A stretch of DNA of 64,000 nucleotides, taken from UBA10649 sp965227045. GTDB lineage: Bacteria; Actinomycetota; Actinomycetes; S36-B12. Under the pieces are notes generated by a model. It did not search any database. It was not told where the DNA came from and was given only the letters and a program-made list of their open reading frames with translations. The DNA lies in NCBI GenBank assembly GCA_965227045.1, contig OZ245718.1, forward strand, positions 2,294,001-2,358,000, read 5' to 3'. This document shows positions 18,253-26,775 of the stretch, piece after piece. The position numbers were made by a program, and so were the translations under genes. The stretch's first letter is position 1. Every line of letters starts with the position of its first letter.

Positions 18253-19046
18253 AGGAGCTCCCCGATGTCCTCGCTGGACCTGTTGAACACGACGAAGCCC
18301 GCCCAGAAGACGAGGAATCCGCCCACGAGCAGTCCGAGCACTGCGAGCAGCGGCGGGGCGACGAGGGAGTACATCGCGTCGTGCATCGTCTGCACGTACC
18401 AGGACATCGGGTTGAGCTTGATGACCCAGCCGATGATCTCGTTCTGACTGTCGACCATGCTGATCGGGTAGAGGACGGGTGTCAGGAAGTACAGCGCACC
18501 GAGCACGACCGTCACGATGTACATGACGTCGCCGAACCGAGCGTTGATGATCGAGAGCATCAGGCCGATGCCTTGGGCGAACAGCATGGTGCCGATCAGG
18601 ATCGGGATCGCGAAGATCCAGGTCCAGCTGACGTTGCGCAGAACGAGAAACATGACGATGAGGACGACGACCTCGAGCACGACCTGAATCAGTTGCACGA
18701 TCGAGGCACCGATGATCGGCGTCCATGCGGGGAACTGGACCTTCTTGAGCAGTTCGCCGTTGGACTTCAACTGGGTCATCGACAGCGTGAGCAGGCTCGA
18801 GAACAGGTTCCACGTGACCAGACCGGTGAAGACGAAGGCCGCGTACGAACCACCGTTGCCGTTGCCCATGGGGGGCGGCTCGACCCTGAAGACGATGCTG
18901 AAGACCGCAGCGAAGATGACGAGTGTGGCCAGTGGCTGGATGAGCGACCAGGCCCAGCCGAGCACGCTCGACCGGTAGCGAGTGGCGAAATCGCGCTGCG
19001 CGAAGGCCTGAACGAGCGCGCGCTGCTGGTACAGCGCGCTCAGCAC
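18249..19046 (-). CDS. wzm: polysaccharide ABC exporter permease
   Basis: A 265-residue ABC-2 type permease of the Wzm/TagG family: a cytoplasmic N-terminal helix (FAQRDFATRYRSSVLGWAWSLIQPL is diagnostic), six hydrophobic segments, and LNPMSWYVQTMHDAMY between segments 5 and 6. It forms the membrane channel that moves the undecaprenyl-linked glycan outward, powered by the overlapping ATPase gene. GTG start at 19046. It is divergent from the Ig-like protein at 19135; the 88-base gap must carry both promoters. Confidence 0.92.
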   Translation of the reverse strand: MLSALYQQRALVQAFAQRDFATRYRSSVLGWAWSLIQPLATLVIFAAVFSIVFRVEPPPMGNGNGGSYAAFVFTGLVTWNLFSSLLTLSMTQLKSNGELLKKVQFPAWTPIIGASIVQLIQVVLEVVVLIVMFLVLRNVSWTWIFAIPILIGTMLFAQGIGLMLSIINARFGDVMYIVTVVLGALYFLTPVLYPISMVDSQNEIIGWVIKLNPMSWYVQTMHDAMYSLVAPPLLAVLGLLVGGFLVFWAGFVVFNRSSEDIGELL

Positions 19047-19134
19047 GGCGCTTGAACCCTCGGCGTCATAGTGGGGTGCAGTCTATCCTTGCGATGCGAA
19101 ACGCCCCGCGACCTGAGAACCCACGGAGGAACCG

Positions 19135-20388
19135 ATGTCGACCCTCTCCCGCCCGCGCCTCATGACGGCGGCCAGCGCGCTCGTCGCCGGACTCCTTGTC
19201 GTGGGTGCGGTCGCCGCTCCTGCCGCGGACGCCCGCCCCAAGCGGCCCGCGCCGGTCATTGCAGTCGCGAACGGCACTGTCGGCATCGCCGAGCCGGTGA
19301 CCGTCGTCGCTCCGACCCTGGCGAACCAGACCGTGACGGTCCTGTTCTCGCTGAACGGGACCTCGATCGTCCAGCAGCCGGTCACCTTGAACGCTCAGGG
19401 CACCGGCAGCATCCAGATCAGCCCGCCGGCAGCCGGCGCCTGGACCGTCAGCGGCGTGGGCAACCTCTCCGCGGCCGCGCCGGTCAAGATCACCATCTCG
19501 CCGATCACCACGACCACCGTCCTGTCCTCGGTCAACGAGGCCCAGGCCGGAGTGCCAACGACGATGACCGTCCAGGTCGAGTCCAATGCCGGCAACTACG
19601 TTCCCGCGGGCAACGTCGTCATCAGCAATGGAGCCGGTGCGACCTACGGCAGCGTGCCGCTCGTCGGGTCCGGCAGCGGCCTGGCGACCACCTCGTTCAG
19701 CTGGACGCCTCCGTCACCTGGCGTGTTCCCTGTCGTCGCCACGTACCAGCCCACTGCCGGACTCGGTGGCTCGGCGAACGCCGTCACCTCGTTGAGCTCC
19801 GACAGCATCCAGGTCCTCGCGACCGCCCCTCTGGTCACGTTGCGACTGCCCACCGTCTTCACCATCGGCGCTCCCGTGACCATGACGGCCGTGATCTCCA
19901 ACCCACAGCTGCTTGGCTCGGCCGCATTCCTCAACACCACCAACGGCACGCAGGTCGGCATCTCCGCGTCCATCCCGCTGACCAACAGCCAGTCGTCGAT
20001 GGTCTGGACGCCCACTGCCCTCGGCAACCAGTTCATCACGGCCAACTTCTCATCGTCGAACGTGAACACCAGCGGGAGCAGCACGCAGGCAATCGTGGTT
20101 CAGCCGCTCGGCGCACCCGATCCCATGTCGGTATCCGGCAACGGCCTCGGCGTGCTGCGCGTGAACGTCCCGGTCACGGCCGCGACCTCGCAGCGGATCG
20201 GGATCAGCACCAGCTCGGGGTCCGGTGCTGCCGTCAATCTCGCCGAGGGCGGCCCGTGCCTCCTCGTCGCCGGAACCCTCGTGACGCCGTCCTCGCCTGG
20301 CACCTGCATTCTCACGGCGACCTCGCCGGGTGGCGGACAGTTCAGCGCCAACTCGGCAAGCTTCGTCATCAACGTGACGAAGTCCTAG
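19135..20388 (+). CDS. secreted Ig-like repeat protein
   Basis: A 417-residue exported protein. The signal peptide is residues 1 to about 33 (RPRLMTAASALVAGLLVVGAVAAPAADA). The mature part is made of about four Ig-like beta-sandwich repeats of the Big_3/Big_5 sort, rich in Thr, Ser and Val, for example TTTTVLSSVNEAQAGVPTTM and VTLRLPTVFTIGAPVTMTAV; a final domain contains the only two mature cysteines (GPCLL, GTCIL), probably a disulfide. No membrane anchor or sorting signal is seen. A good ribosome site (GGAGGAA) precedes the ATG. Divergent to the exporter genes, so it may be co-regulated and bind the exported glycan; that is inference. Confidence 0.75.
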   Translation: MSTLSRPRLMTAASALVAGLLVVGAVAAPAADARPKRPAPVIAVANGTVGIAEPVTVVAPTLANQTVTVLFSLNGTSIVQQPVTLNAQGTGSIQISPPAAGAWTVSGVGNLSAAAPVKITISPITTTTVLSSVNEAQAGVPTTMTVQVESNAGNYVPAGNVVISNGAGATYGSVPLVGSGSGLATTSFSWTPPSPGVFPVVATYQPTAGLGGSANAVTSLSSDSIQVLATAPLVTLRLPTVFTIGAPVTMTAVISNPQLLGSAAFLNTTNGTQVGISASIPLTNSQSSMVWTPTALGNQFITANFSSSNVNTSGSSTQAIVVQPLGAPDPMSVSGNGLGVLRVNVPVTAATSQRIGISTSSGSGAAVNLAEGGPCLLVAGTLVTPSSPGTCILTATSPGGGQFSANSASFVINVTKS

Positions 20389-20389
20389 C

Positions 20390-22222
20390 TCAGGCGCTGC
20401 CGCGCCCCTTGAGTCGGCGCAGCGGAGCCGTGACCTTCCACGAGCGGGTGTTGGTCAGGAAGTCCAGTTCCTGACGCAGCGCGGCGGCCGCTGCCTTGTG
20501 CGCGAGCACCTCGGTCTGCAGGTCGTCGGCTCGCAGGACGACGAATGAGCGGATGCCCAGGAAGCCCTCGATCGAGTCGCTCGCGTCGACGACGGTCAGC
20601 GAGACCTGCGCGTGCTCGCCGGCGCGCCCGTCACCGAGCAGCAGCGAGACAACCGAACCCAGGTACACCTCCTCGCGCAGCGGCCCGCCTGGCCCGGTTG
20701 CCTCGATGGTCGCGACCCCGGGCATCGAGCGCGTCGACAGCAGCAAGGTCAGCGGCCCATCGACCGGGCGGGTGAGCCGGAAGTCGACCCGGCGGCCAGG
20801 ACGCAGCTCGTTTCCCCACACCTGAGGTGAGCCGAAGGTCCCGACCAGTGCCGCGTCGACCACCTCGAAGTCGCGGTCGCCGCGCGCCTGGCGCAGCAGC
20901 GGGGTGAGGCCGTCGTCCTGCAGGTGCGCGAGGTACTGATCGGCGTGACCACTGTCCGGTGCCGGCTGTCCGACGGCCAGCATGTACTCGCGGCCGAGTT
21001 CGATCTCTGGGAACACTGCACTCCTCGTTTCCGTCGAGGCCGCTCGCGCGACCTCCGCCGTCATGACATCCGCGACGTGCTGCCAGGTGATCGGTGCTTC
21101 GTCGTCCTCGTTGATGCGCTTCTCGATAGCGGTGCGCGCCTGCAGGTCGAGTGCTTGCTGCTCGACCGCCGTGACGAAGGCGTCGAGGTCACCGGACTCG
21201 AAGTACACCGCGAGATCGCGGCCCGCTTCGGGGAGTGAGGAGTTGTTCGCGACGATCGCCACCTTGCCGAAGGCGAGGCTCTCGGTGACCGGAAGGCCCC
21301 AGCCCTCGTATTCGGACGGATAGACCGTGAACTCGCAGTGCGCGTAGAAGCGCGCGAGGTCGGCATCGGTGACGCTTGTCGACAGGACACTGAGCTTGCC
21401 ACCGAGACCCTCCGTGGCGATGTACTCGTGGAGGAACTCCGCGGAATGCCAGCCGAGACGGCCGATGCAGACCAGGTCGGGCACCACATGCGTTCCGTGG
21501 CGGTCGATCAACCGCTGCCACGCGCGCAGCGCGAGCAGGTGGTTCTTTCGGGACTCCACCGTTCCCACGAACAGCGCGTACGGCCGGGGCCACGGATCTG
21601 ACGTGGTGTCGAACTGCGTCGGCGACAGTCCGCCGGGAAGCCCGGTCACTTCCCCGGGTGGGGCCGCCCAGCCCAGTCGCTCGCAGTGCCGCACGTAGTC
21701 CGCGCGGCTCGATGCCGAAATGGCGGGAACAGCAGAGGCGGTCTGCGTGATCAACGACAGGTAGCGATCGAACAGCCGATTGACCGCAGCAGTGTGCCCG
21801 GTCTGGAGCACGGGAGTGAGGTCGTACAGCAGGTAGACGCACCGTGCACCGGCCGCATGCGCGTCGCGAGCAGCCAGCATGAGCGCATCGTTGATCCACA
21901 CGGCACCGAGGAACACGAACACCGTGCTGGCGTCGATGGCCGCGGGAACCGCCGTACGTGCGCGGTCCAGGCATGCGGTCGCCGCTGCCGCCATGGCGGC
22001 ACGATCCTGCGAGCCGCCGAACAGCACGACGCTCTCCCCCGGCGTCAGATCGATGAAGACCCCTCGGCCTCGATCCAGCACGGTCAGTGCGGCGCTGGGG
22101 TCGGCCGCGAGGAGAAGCGGCGTGGTCTCGGCGATGACGCGCTGCACACCGGACACAGATTCCTGCCGCTGCAGGAACTCGACGAGGTCGGTCACCTCGA
22201 TGCGGGTCCGCAGGTCAGTCAC
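20390..22222 (-). CDS. GT4 glycosyltransferase with C-terminal extension
   Basis: A 610-residue protein. Residues 1 to about 385 are a GT-B glycosyltransferase of the GT4 type: VGTVESRKNHLLALRAW and YPSEYEGWGLPVTESLAFGKVAIV are the donor-domain motifs. Residues 400-560 are an additional domain without a clear family, followed by a short helix and the terminal motif NTRSWKVTAPLRRLKGRGSA, nearly the same as in the 13.6 kb GT4. It ends two bases after the convergent Ig-like gene. It follows the sulfatase-fold gene by 22 bases and probably belongs to that operon. Confidence 0.8.
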   Translation of the reverse strand: MTDLRTRIEVTDLVEFLQRQESVSGVQRVIAETTPLLLAADPSAALTVLDRGRGVFIDLTPGESVVLFGGSQDRAAMAAAATACLDRARTAVPAAIDASTVFVFLGAVWINDALMLAARDAHAAGARCVYLLYDLTPVLQTGHTAAVNRLFDRYLSLITQTASAVPAISASSRADYVRHCERLGWAAPPGEVTGLPGGLSPTQFDTTSDPWPRPYALFVGTVESRKNHLLALRAWQRLIDRHGTHVVPDLVCIGRLGWHSAEFLHEYIATEGLGGKLSVLSTSVTDADLARFYAHCEFTVYPSEYEGWGLPVTESLAFGKVAIVANNSSLPEAGRDLAVYFESGDLDAFVTAVEQQALDLQARTAIEKRINEDDEAPITWQHVADVMTAEVARAASTETRSAVFPEIELGREYMLAVGQPAPDSGHADQYLAHLQDDGLTPLLRQARGDRDFEVVDAALVGTFGSPQVWGNELRPGRRVDFRLTRPVDGPLTLLLSTRSMPGVATIEATGPGGPLREEVYLGSVVSLLLGDGRAGEHAQVSLTVVDASDSIEGFLGIRSFVVLRADDLQTEVLAHKAAAAALRQELDFLTNTRSWKVTAPLRRLKGRGSA

Positions 22223-22244
22223 GTCCCGAGCGTACGGTCTGCGA

Positions 22245-24251
22245 TCACGGCGGGCACCACAGTCCGTACTCGCCCGTCGCCGAGCGCGGCACGATCGCCC
22301 ATGCGCGCTCGCCGTTCGCCTGCCACAGGAGTGAGCCCGTCACGACATCGTCGGAGGTCACGAGCCCGGCTACGGATGTGGACTCGCATCGGTCAGATCC
22401 TGGCTCCACGACGAGGACCACCTGATCGGAGTCGCCCTTCAGCGGGGTGATCGACGGATCCGAGAGCGGCGTCCAGCCATCGGGCACGGGCTGTCCAAGA
22501 AGCTCGAGGTCAATGCCGATCGCGAACGGATGGCTCGGATCCGGCGGTGTCAGGTCATCCGCCGTCCACGGATCCTCCTCGACAACACCGGAGTACTCCC
22601 AGCTCGGCATCGGCTCGAGGGAGACGTCGGTGAACACGATCTTCCCGGTCGGCGAGCTGCTCAGGTCTGCGGACAAGGGGAGCTCGCTAGGCGGGGTCGC
22701 GCCAGCAGCCGTCATGACCGTGCGGGCGATCTGGCCCGTCGACCGAGGCTCGGAGACAACCTTCTCGTCCTGCTGTCCGGGGTACTTGATCATCAACGGC
22801 ACGTGGGCGACCTCGCTCCACCGCTGCACCTCGTTGTCGCCCCGACGCCGGTCAGCCGTGGCCGTGATCGCGGCTCCGTGATCGGCCGTGACCACGATCA
22901 TCGTGGTGTCGTAGGTGCCGGCCTCCTCGAGGTGGTCGATGAGCAGGCCCAGCTGCCGGTCGAAGTCGACTGCGGAGTTCGCATACAGCCGGCGTTCGAT
23001 CGACATCAGATCGGGAGTCGAGAACCGGCCCTCCGCATCGCTGCCGACAAGATGCGCGCCCTCGACAACGGGCAAGGTGGCGGGGTAGATCGCCTCGCCC
23101 TTCCTGTCCAGGGGCCACGGCGCATGGGTTCGAAGGGTGTGCCAGAACGTGAAGGTCGGCGCGTTGGGCTGATTCACCTTCGCCTTGTCCATGCTGGCGA
23201 TCACGCGGGACACCGGAGCGGAGTCGACCGATGCAGCCGCGGAATCAGCCGCGGACCAGTAGTCGCGCCACTTGCCGGCCAGCGAGGGAAACGCGCCATT
23301 GAATGGTGCAGTCAACGCAGTCTGGCCAGCGATCGCCGCCGCGTCCTTCATGAACAGGACGTACCGATCGAGCAGGCTCGCGTTCGGATCCGGACTGACG
23401 GTGGCGCAGTCGCTGGACTCGCACACGTACTTGAAGAGCGGGGAGTCCATGACGATCGAGTACTTCGCCGCGAGACCGGGGATCAGTCCCTTCCTCGACT
23501 TCATGCGATCGATTCCGGACTGGCCGAGCTCGCTCAGGTCTGTGACGCCGTTGAATTGCGCCGGAATCGCGAAGTCGGTGTAGTTCGCCGCTGTGTAGGC
23601 CTTCGTGTACGTGGTTGCCTGCTCCTGCAGCGCCGCCATGTTGGGGAATTCCGGCCTGACCTGGCCGTCATCGTCGAAGACCAACGGGTACTGCATCTCG
23701 TCGGCGATCACCCACACGACATCGGGGGTTGCGGCGCCCTCCGCGAAGGTCGCGTCCGGCAACTGGGTGTCAGTTCCGCCCATCAGCGCAGCAACCAGCG
23801 GCAGCACCGCAGCGACCCCGGCGAAGGCGAAGAGAACCCGGCCCATTGCCACCCTGCGGGACAGCCAGGTGACGACGGCCGCCGCGACCGCGCCGAGAAG
23901 GAAGGCGAGCACCGAACTCGACGACACGGCGGTAAGCGCGAGCATGTTGCCGAGCCCGAAGGCACTGACGACGAAAAGAACGGCCGACGCGACGATGTCG
24001 AAGACCAGCGGACTCGACCAGCGACGTACCGCGAGAAGGATCGCGACGAGCACGAGCCAGACGACGACCAGCGTGAGAAGCAACGCGATGATCCAGCCCA
24101 GAATCGTCACGCCGTGCGCGGTGAAGAACAGCTGGTTACCGGCGATCTTCCCGCTCGCCGGGATTGCCAGAGTGAGAACCACGACCGCCATCACCCAGGA
24201 GGCCGCGTCCCAAGCGCTCGTACTGCGGCGCGGACCGACGAGATCAGCCAC
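22245..24251 (-). CDS. membrane sulfatase/alkaline-phosphatase-superfamily enzyme
   Basis: A 668-residue protein with about five membrane helices in residues 15-160 and an extracytoplasmic alkaline-phosphatase-fold domain. Metal-site candidates are the Asp in VVWVIADEMQYP (near residue 185), the His residues of FWHTLRTHAPWP, and VVTADHGAAI (Asp-His pair, near residue 465), the sulfatase-family signature. The plan matches LtaS/OpgB-like enzymes that transfer phosphoglycerol or phosphoethanolamine, rather than soluble sulfatases. GTG start at 24251, 11 bases after the methyltransferase-fusion stop. With the two genes before it, it forms a compact module with its own promoter. Substrate unknown. 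Confidence 0.75.
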   Translation of the reverse strand: MADLVGPRRSTSAWDAASWVMAVVVLTLAIPASGKIAGNQLFFTAHGVTILGWIIALLLTLVVVWLVLVAILLAVRRWSSPLVFDIVASAVLFVVSAFGLGNMLALTAVSSSSVLAFLLGAVAAAVVTWLSRRVAMGRVLFAFAGVAAVLPLVAALMGGTDTQLPDATFAEGAATPDVVWVIADEMQYPLVFDDDGQVRPEFPNMAALQEQATTYTKAYTAANYTDFAIPAQFNGVTDLSELGQSGIDRMKSRKGLIPGLAAKYSIVMDSPLFKYVCESSDCATVSPDPNASLLDRYVLFMKDAAAIAGQTALTAPFNGAFPSLAGKWRDYWSAADSAAASVDSAPVSRVIASMDKAKVNQPNAPTFTFWHTLRTHAPWPLDRKGEAIYPATLPVVEGAHLVGSDAEGRFSTPDLMSIERRLYANSAVDFDRQLGLLIDHLEEAGTYDTTMIVVTADHGAAITATADRRRGDNEVQRWSEVAHVPLMIKYPGQQDEKVVSEPRSTGQIARTVMTAAGATPPSELPLSADLSSSPTGKIVFTDVSLEPMPSWEYSGVVEEDPWTADDLTPPDPSHPFAIGIDLELLGQPVPDGWTPLSDPSITPLKGDSDQVVLVVEPGSDRCESTSVAGLVTSDDVVTGSLLWQANGERAWAIVPRSATGEYGLWCPP

Positions 24252-24262
24252 GTCGGGTCCGG

Positions 24263-25708
24263 TCAGTCGTTCCAGGCATTGACCACCACTCGCGTGGCGG
24301 ACGTCGTGCCTGCCTGCTCCACATGGGTGAATCGACGTTCCAGCGCGGCGATCAGTTCCGCGACCGAATAGTCGCCACTCCAGTTCGGGATCTGCTTGAG
24401 CAGCAGCAGCACCTTCGGGTCGTCCTCGGTCGCGAACTCCACCTGGATGGGAGCGCCGAAACGCGAAAGCGCCTCGACGGCGAGGTCCATCGGCGTGCCC
24501 TGCGTGATGACGACGTGATGAAGTACCGCCTGGCAGGTAACCGCGGTCGGGCGGACCCGAGCCGTGAACGCGCTGAACTCGGAGTCCAGCAGGCCGCTCG
24601 CGGCCGTGAGGTTGGTGATATCGCCGAGCAGTGGCGTGACGGCCCCAGACAGTGCCGGGTCGGCCGACAGCGTCGAATGCAGCACGTCGAGGGCGCCAGC
24701 GTCCGCGTCGAGCACCAGCACCCGAGCGCCGAGTCCGCGGATGAGATTGCTCGCGGTGAGCCCGTCATTGCCACCGACATCGAGCACGAGTCGTCGGCGG
24801 GACTCGCCCTGCTCGATGAATGCCCGGGTCAACGCGGACTTGCGGTCGAGGTCGTCGGACTCGTAGTGGTCTCGTGAGCCGTAGTCGTGCCAGGTTGTCA
24901 GGTGCTTGCCGCCCTGCAGTGCGGTGACCTGCTTTCCCAGACGGCGGATCAGCGACAGTGACGCGTTACGAGCCAGGTCGGGATTGCGCGCCGCGGCGTC
25001 GCCATGAGCCGTCTCGCTCGGCGCATTCTTCGCGACCGGCTTGGTGGTCGCCTGCAGCAGCCACAGCGACAATCGGCGGCGCTGGCGCTTCGGCAGCAAC
25101 TGCCGGGCCACGTCGGAGCGCACACCGCGCCGACCGCCCATCTCCCACGCGTCCGACGCCGTGACGTGGTCGCCAGAGCCGATCGCGAGCGGGTTGATGA
25201 AGTGCTCGATGAACTGGCGCGATGCGTTCCACGACGGGTTGGGCCGCCATTCCTCGATCGACCCGAGGTCGATGAACACCGGATCCAGTCCGCGAAACTG
25301 GACGTTGAACGCCGAGGCGTCCTTGAGGTCCAGGCCGATCCCCAGCAACTGCGTGCGCAGGTCGAGGGTCAGTCGCGCTGCCGCGGCGAGGAGCGAGTTC
25401 GGCCACTCCCAGGGGTAGGTGATCACGTCGACTGACTCGACGGAGAAGACCGTCGGCGGGCCGACCATGCGTCGCCCGCCGCCCATGGCCGCGACGACCC
25501 GCTCGGCGACGTCCGCGCTGACTGGCTCGAACGCAACCAGGCGACCCGCGGCGACCCATTGGGTGTACAGGGTCGAATCACGAAGTTTGGTCAGTGCCGC
25601 CGCAGAGGACGGCGCGCACACGCGGAACCAGGTTCCATCGTGGAAGACAGCGGTATTCTCCGGATCCCGGAAGCTCGAGGAGCCGACGGGCGACTCAGCG
25701 GACGTCAC
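24263..25708 (-). CDS. kinase-like / SAM methyltransferase fusion (NoeA-like)
   Basis: A 481-residue protein. The N-terminal half contains GLDLKDASAFNVQF followed by PVFIDLGSIEEW (about residues 125-155), which looks like the catalytic loop (Asp...Asn) and DFG-like metal-binding Asp of a protein-kinase fold. The C-terminal half (from about 310) is a class I methyltransferase: LVLDVGGNDGLTASNLI is motif I, VLVLDADAGAL the acidic strand and AVLHHVVI motif IV. The family is usually annotated as a NoeA-like methyltransferase. GTG start at 25708 with a GTGA overlap to the 58-residue membrane protein gene. A dual kinase/methyltransferase is also the design of the O-antigen chain terminator WbdD, although in the opposite order. 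Confidence 0.7.
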   Translation of the reverse strand: MTSAESPVGSSSFRDPENTAVFHDGTWFRVCAPSSAAALTKLRDSTLYTQWVAAGRLVAFEPVSADVAERVVAAMGGGRRMVGPPTVFSVESVDVITYPWEWPNSLLAAAARLTLDLRTQLLGIGLDLKDASAFNVQFRGLDPVFIDLGSIEEWRPNPSWNASRQFIEHFINPLAIGSGDHVTASDAWEMGGRRGVRSDVARQLLPKRQRRRLSLWLLQATTKPVAKNAPSETAHGDAAARNPDLARNASLSLIRRLGKQVTALQGGKHLTTWHDYGSRDHYESDDLDRKSALTRAFIEQGESRRRLVLDVGGNDGLTASNLIRGLGARVLVLDADAGALDVLHSTLSADPALSGAVTPLLGDITNLTAASGLLDSEFSAFTARVRPTAVTCQAVLHHVVITQGTPMDLAVEALSRFGAPIQVEFATEDDPKVLLLLKQIPNWSGDYSVAELIAALERRFTHVEQAGTTSATRVVVNAWND

Positions 25709-25881
25709 TGGTCGTTAGTGGGTGACTCAACCTCAGGTGCCGGGTCGCGCGTTGGTCCGCGCCCTCGCAGGGAGGCGTACTTCGATCGAATGAAGAACCA
25801 GGTCCCGGCTGCACCGCTGGCGACAGCAGCCAGCAGATAGGACCCAGAACCAGCGTCGATGTAACCGACCAGATTCAACAT
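25705..25881 (-). CDS. 58-residue membrane protein with IDAGSGS motif
   Basis: A small protein with GYIDAGSGSYL at residues 6-16, one hydrophobic helix (about residues 14-33, AAVASGAAGTWFFI) and a charged tail. The ATG at 25881 is preceded by GAGG five bases upstream; a GTG two codons earlier is less well placed. From memory, short proteins with a Y-I-D-P-G-(T/S)-G-S start and a single helix occur next to NoeA-like methyltransferases and sulfatase-fold enzymes in surface-glycan loci of many phyla, usually unnamed. Here it leads exactly that set and has a good promoter in front. Function unknown; a membrane scaffold or regulator is possible. Confidence 0.7.
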   Translation of the reverse strand: MLNLVGYIDAGSGSYLLAAVASGAAGTWFFIRSKYASLRGRGPTRDPAPEVESPTNDQ

Positions 25882-25898
25882 GTACACCTCAGGTTCGC

Positions 25899-25927
25899 TT
25901 GATAGTCACTTGCGAGACTACAGGCAA
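25899..25927 (-). promoter_or_regulatory. promoter of the small-protein/methyltransferase/sulfatase operon
   Basis: On the minus strand TTGCCT (25927-25922) is separated by 17 bases from TATCAA (25904-25899). This is a sigma-70-like spacing with 4 of 6 matches in each box. Transcription would start near 25892, just before the ribosome site of the 58-residue protein. Confidence 0.5.
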
Positions 25928-25953
25928 TTCGTGGCAGCGCCGTCGCGTCGGTC

Positions 25954-26775
25954 CTACAGGACGTTGCGCAGGCTCACGGCTGCCGCCACATCGTCATCGA
26001 TGGCCAGCGGCCTCAGCTGCCTGCGGAGGTCATGCTGCTTGCCCATCGACCTGCGAGCCTGGCTCGCGAGGGCCGCGAGCCGGCCGAGTGGACCGTGCTG
26101 TTGGGCGGCCGCATCGAGGCCGACCTGCTGCCCGTCACGGACGCGATAGTCGATGACCGTCCGGCGGTCGACCAGCATGCCGTCGCGCGCGGTTGCGACG
26201 AGGCTCCACCATCGATCGTGCAGCCAGCCGTGCGGGACCGCGAGGCTCGGAAACAGGGACGGCCGGATCATGCTCGCGCCACCAGTGGCAATCGAGTACC
26301 TCAGGGCGTACCGCATTCGATCCGCAGGACCCACGAAGTCCCAGTCCGCCGGAACTGGGAAGGCCTCCCGCACCGTACCCCCGGACGCCGTGCCGGAGTC
26401 GTCGACGATGACTCCGTCGGATGCCACCATCAAGGCGTCCTGGCGCTGGCCAAGCAACGCGGCCTGGTGCGCGATCCGCCCGGCATGCCAGACGTCGTCG
26501 TGGTCACCGAGAACGACGAGGTCGAACCCGGCACACGCGGCGACGCCCTGAACGAAGTTCGCAGCGATGCGACTCACGGGATCACGCGTCGAGGTTGCCG
26601 CGGCGATCGGCGCGATCCCGCGCTCGCGGAGGATCTCGACAGTCGCGTCCGAGGATCCGTCGTCAACGACAACGACGGTGTCCGGACGTCGTGACTGGGA
26701 GTCAATGCTGTCGAGAGTCGAGACGAGCCAGGCCTCAGCATTGTGCGTGACCAGTACCGCGGCGATCCTGCTCAT
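25954..26775 (-). CDS. GT2 glycosyltransferase
   Basis: A 273-residue family 2 enzyme: IAAVLVTHNAEAWL, VVVVDDGSSDATVEIL, and the metal-site LVVLGDHDDVWHAGRIAHQ. DHDDVW is characteristic of the RgpF/rhamnosyl-type GT2 group; HGWLHDRWWSLVA carries the usual HDRW acceptor-side motif. It overlaps the upstream DUF1972 glycosyltransferase by ATGA, so the two work on the same glycan. The 66-base gap to the next gene holds the promoter of the small-protein operon. Confidence 0.85.
   Translation of the reverse strand: MSRIAAVLVTHNAEAWLVSTLDSIDSQSRRPDTVVVVDDGSSDATVEILRERGIAPIAAATSTRDPVSRIAANFVQGVAACAGFDLVVLGDHDDVWHAGRIAHQAALLGQRQDALMVASDGVIVDDSGTASGGTVREAFPVPADWDFVGPADRMRYALRYSIATGGASMIRPSLFPSLAVPHGWLHDRWWSLVATARDGMLVDRRTVIDYRVRDGQQVGLDAAAQQHGPLGRLAALASQARRSMGKQHDLRRQLRPLAIDDDVAAAVSLRNVL

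Noticed and set aside
18253..18813. N-terminal extension of the ABC ATPase over the permease gene
   Set aside because: The extra residues are an Arg/Pro/His-rich shadow of the permease; the GTG at 18252 gives the family start and a GTGA junction.
22530..24371. A 613-codon plus-strand reading frame opposite the sulfatase-fold gene
   Set aside because: High-G+C antisense shadow: Arg/His/Asp-rich, no recognisable domain, while the minus strand has clear family motifs.
24501..25560. The NoeA-like protein as a plain methyltransferase with a non-functional N-terminus
   Set aside because: The LKDASAFN and FIDLGS motifs keep the residues of a kinase catalytic loop and metal site, so I keep the fusion reading, at moderate confidence.
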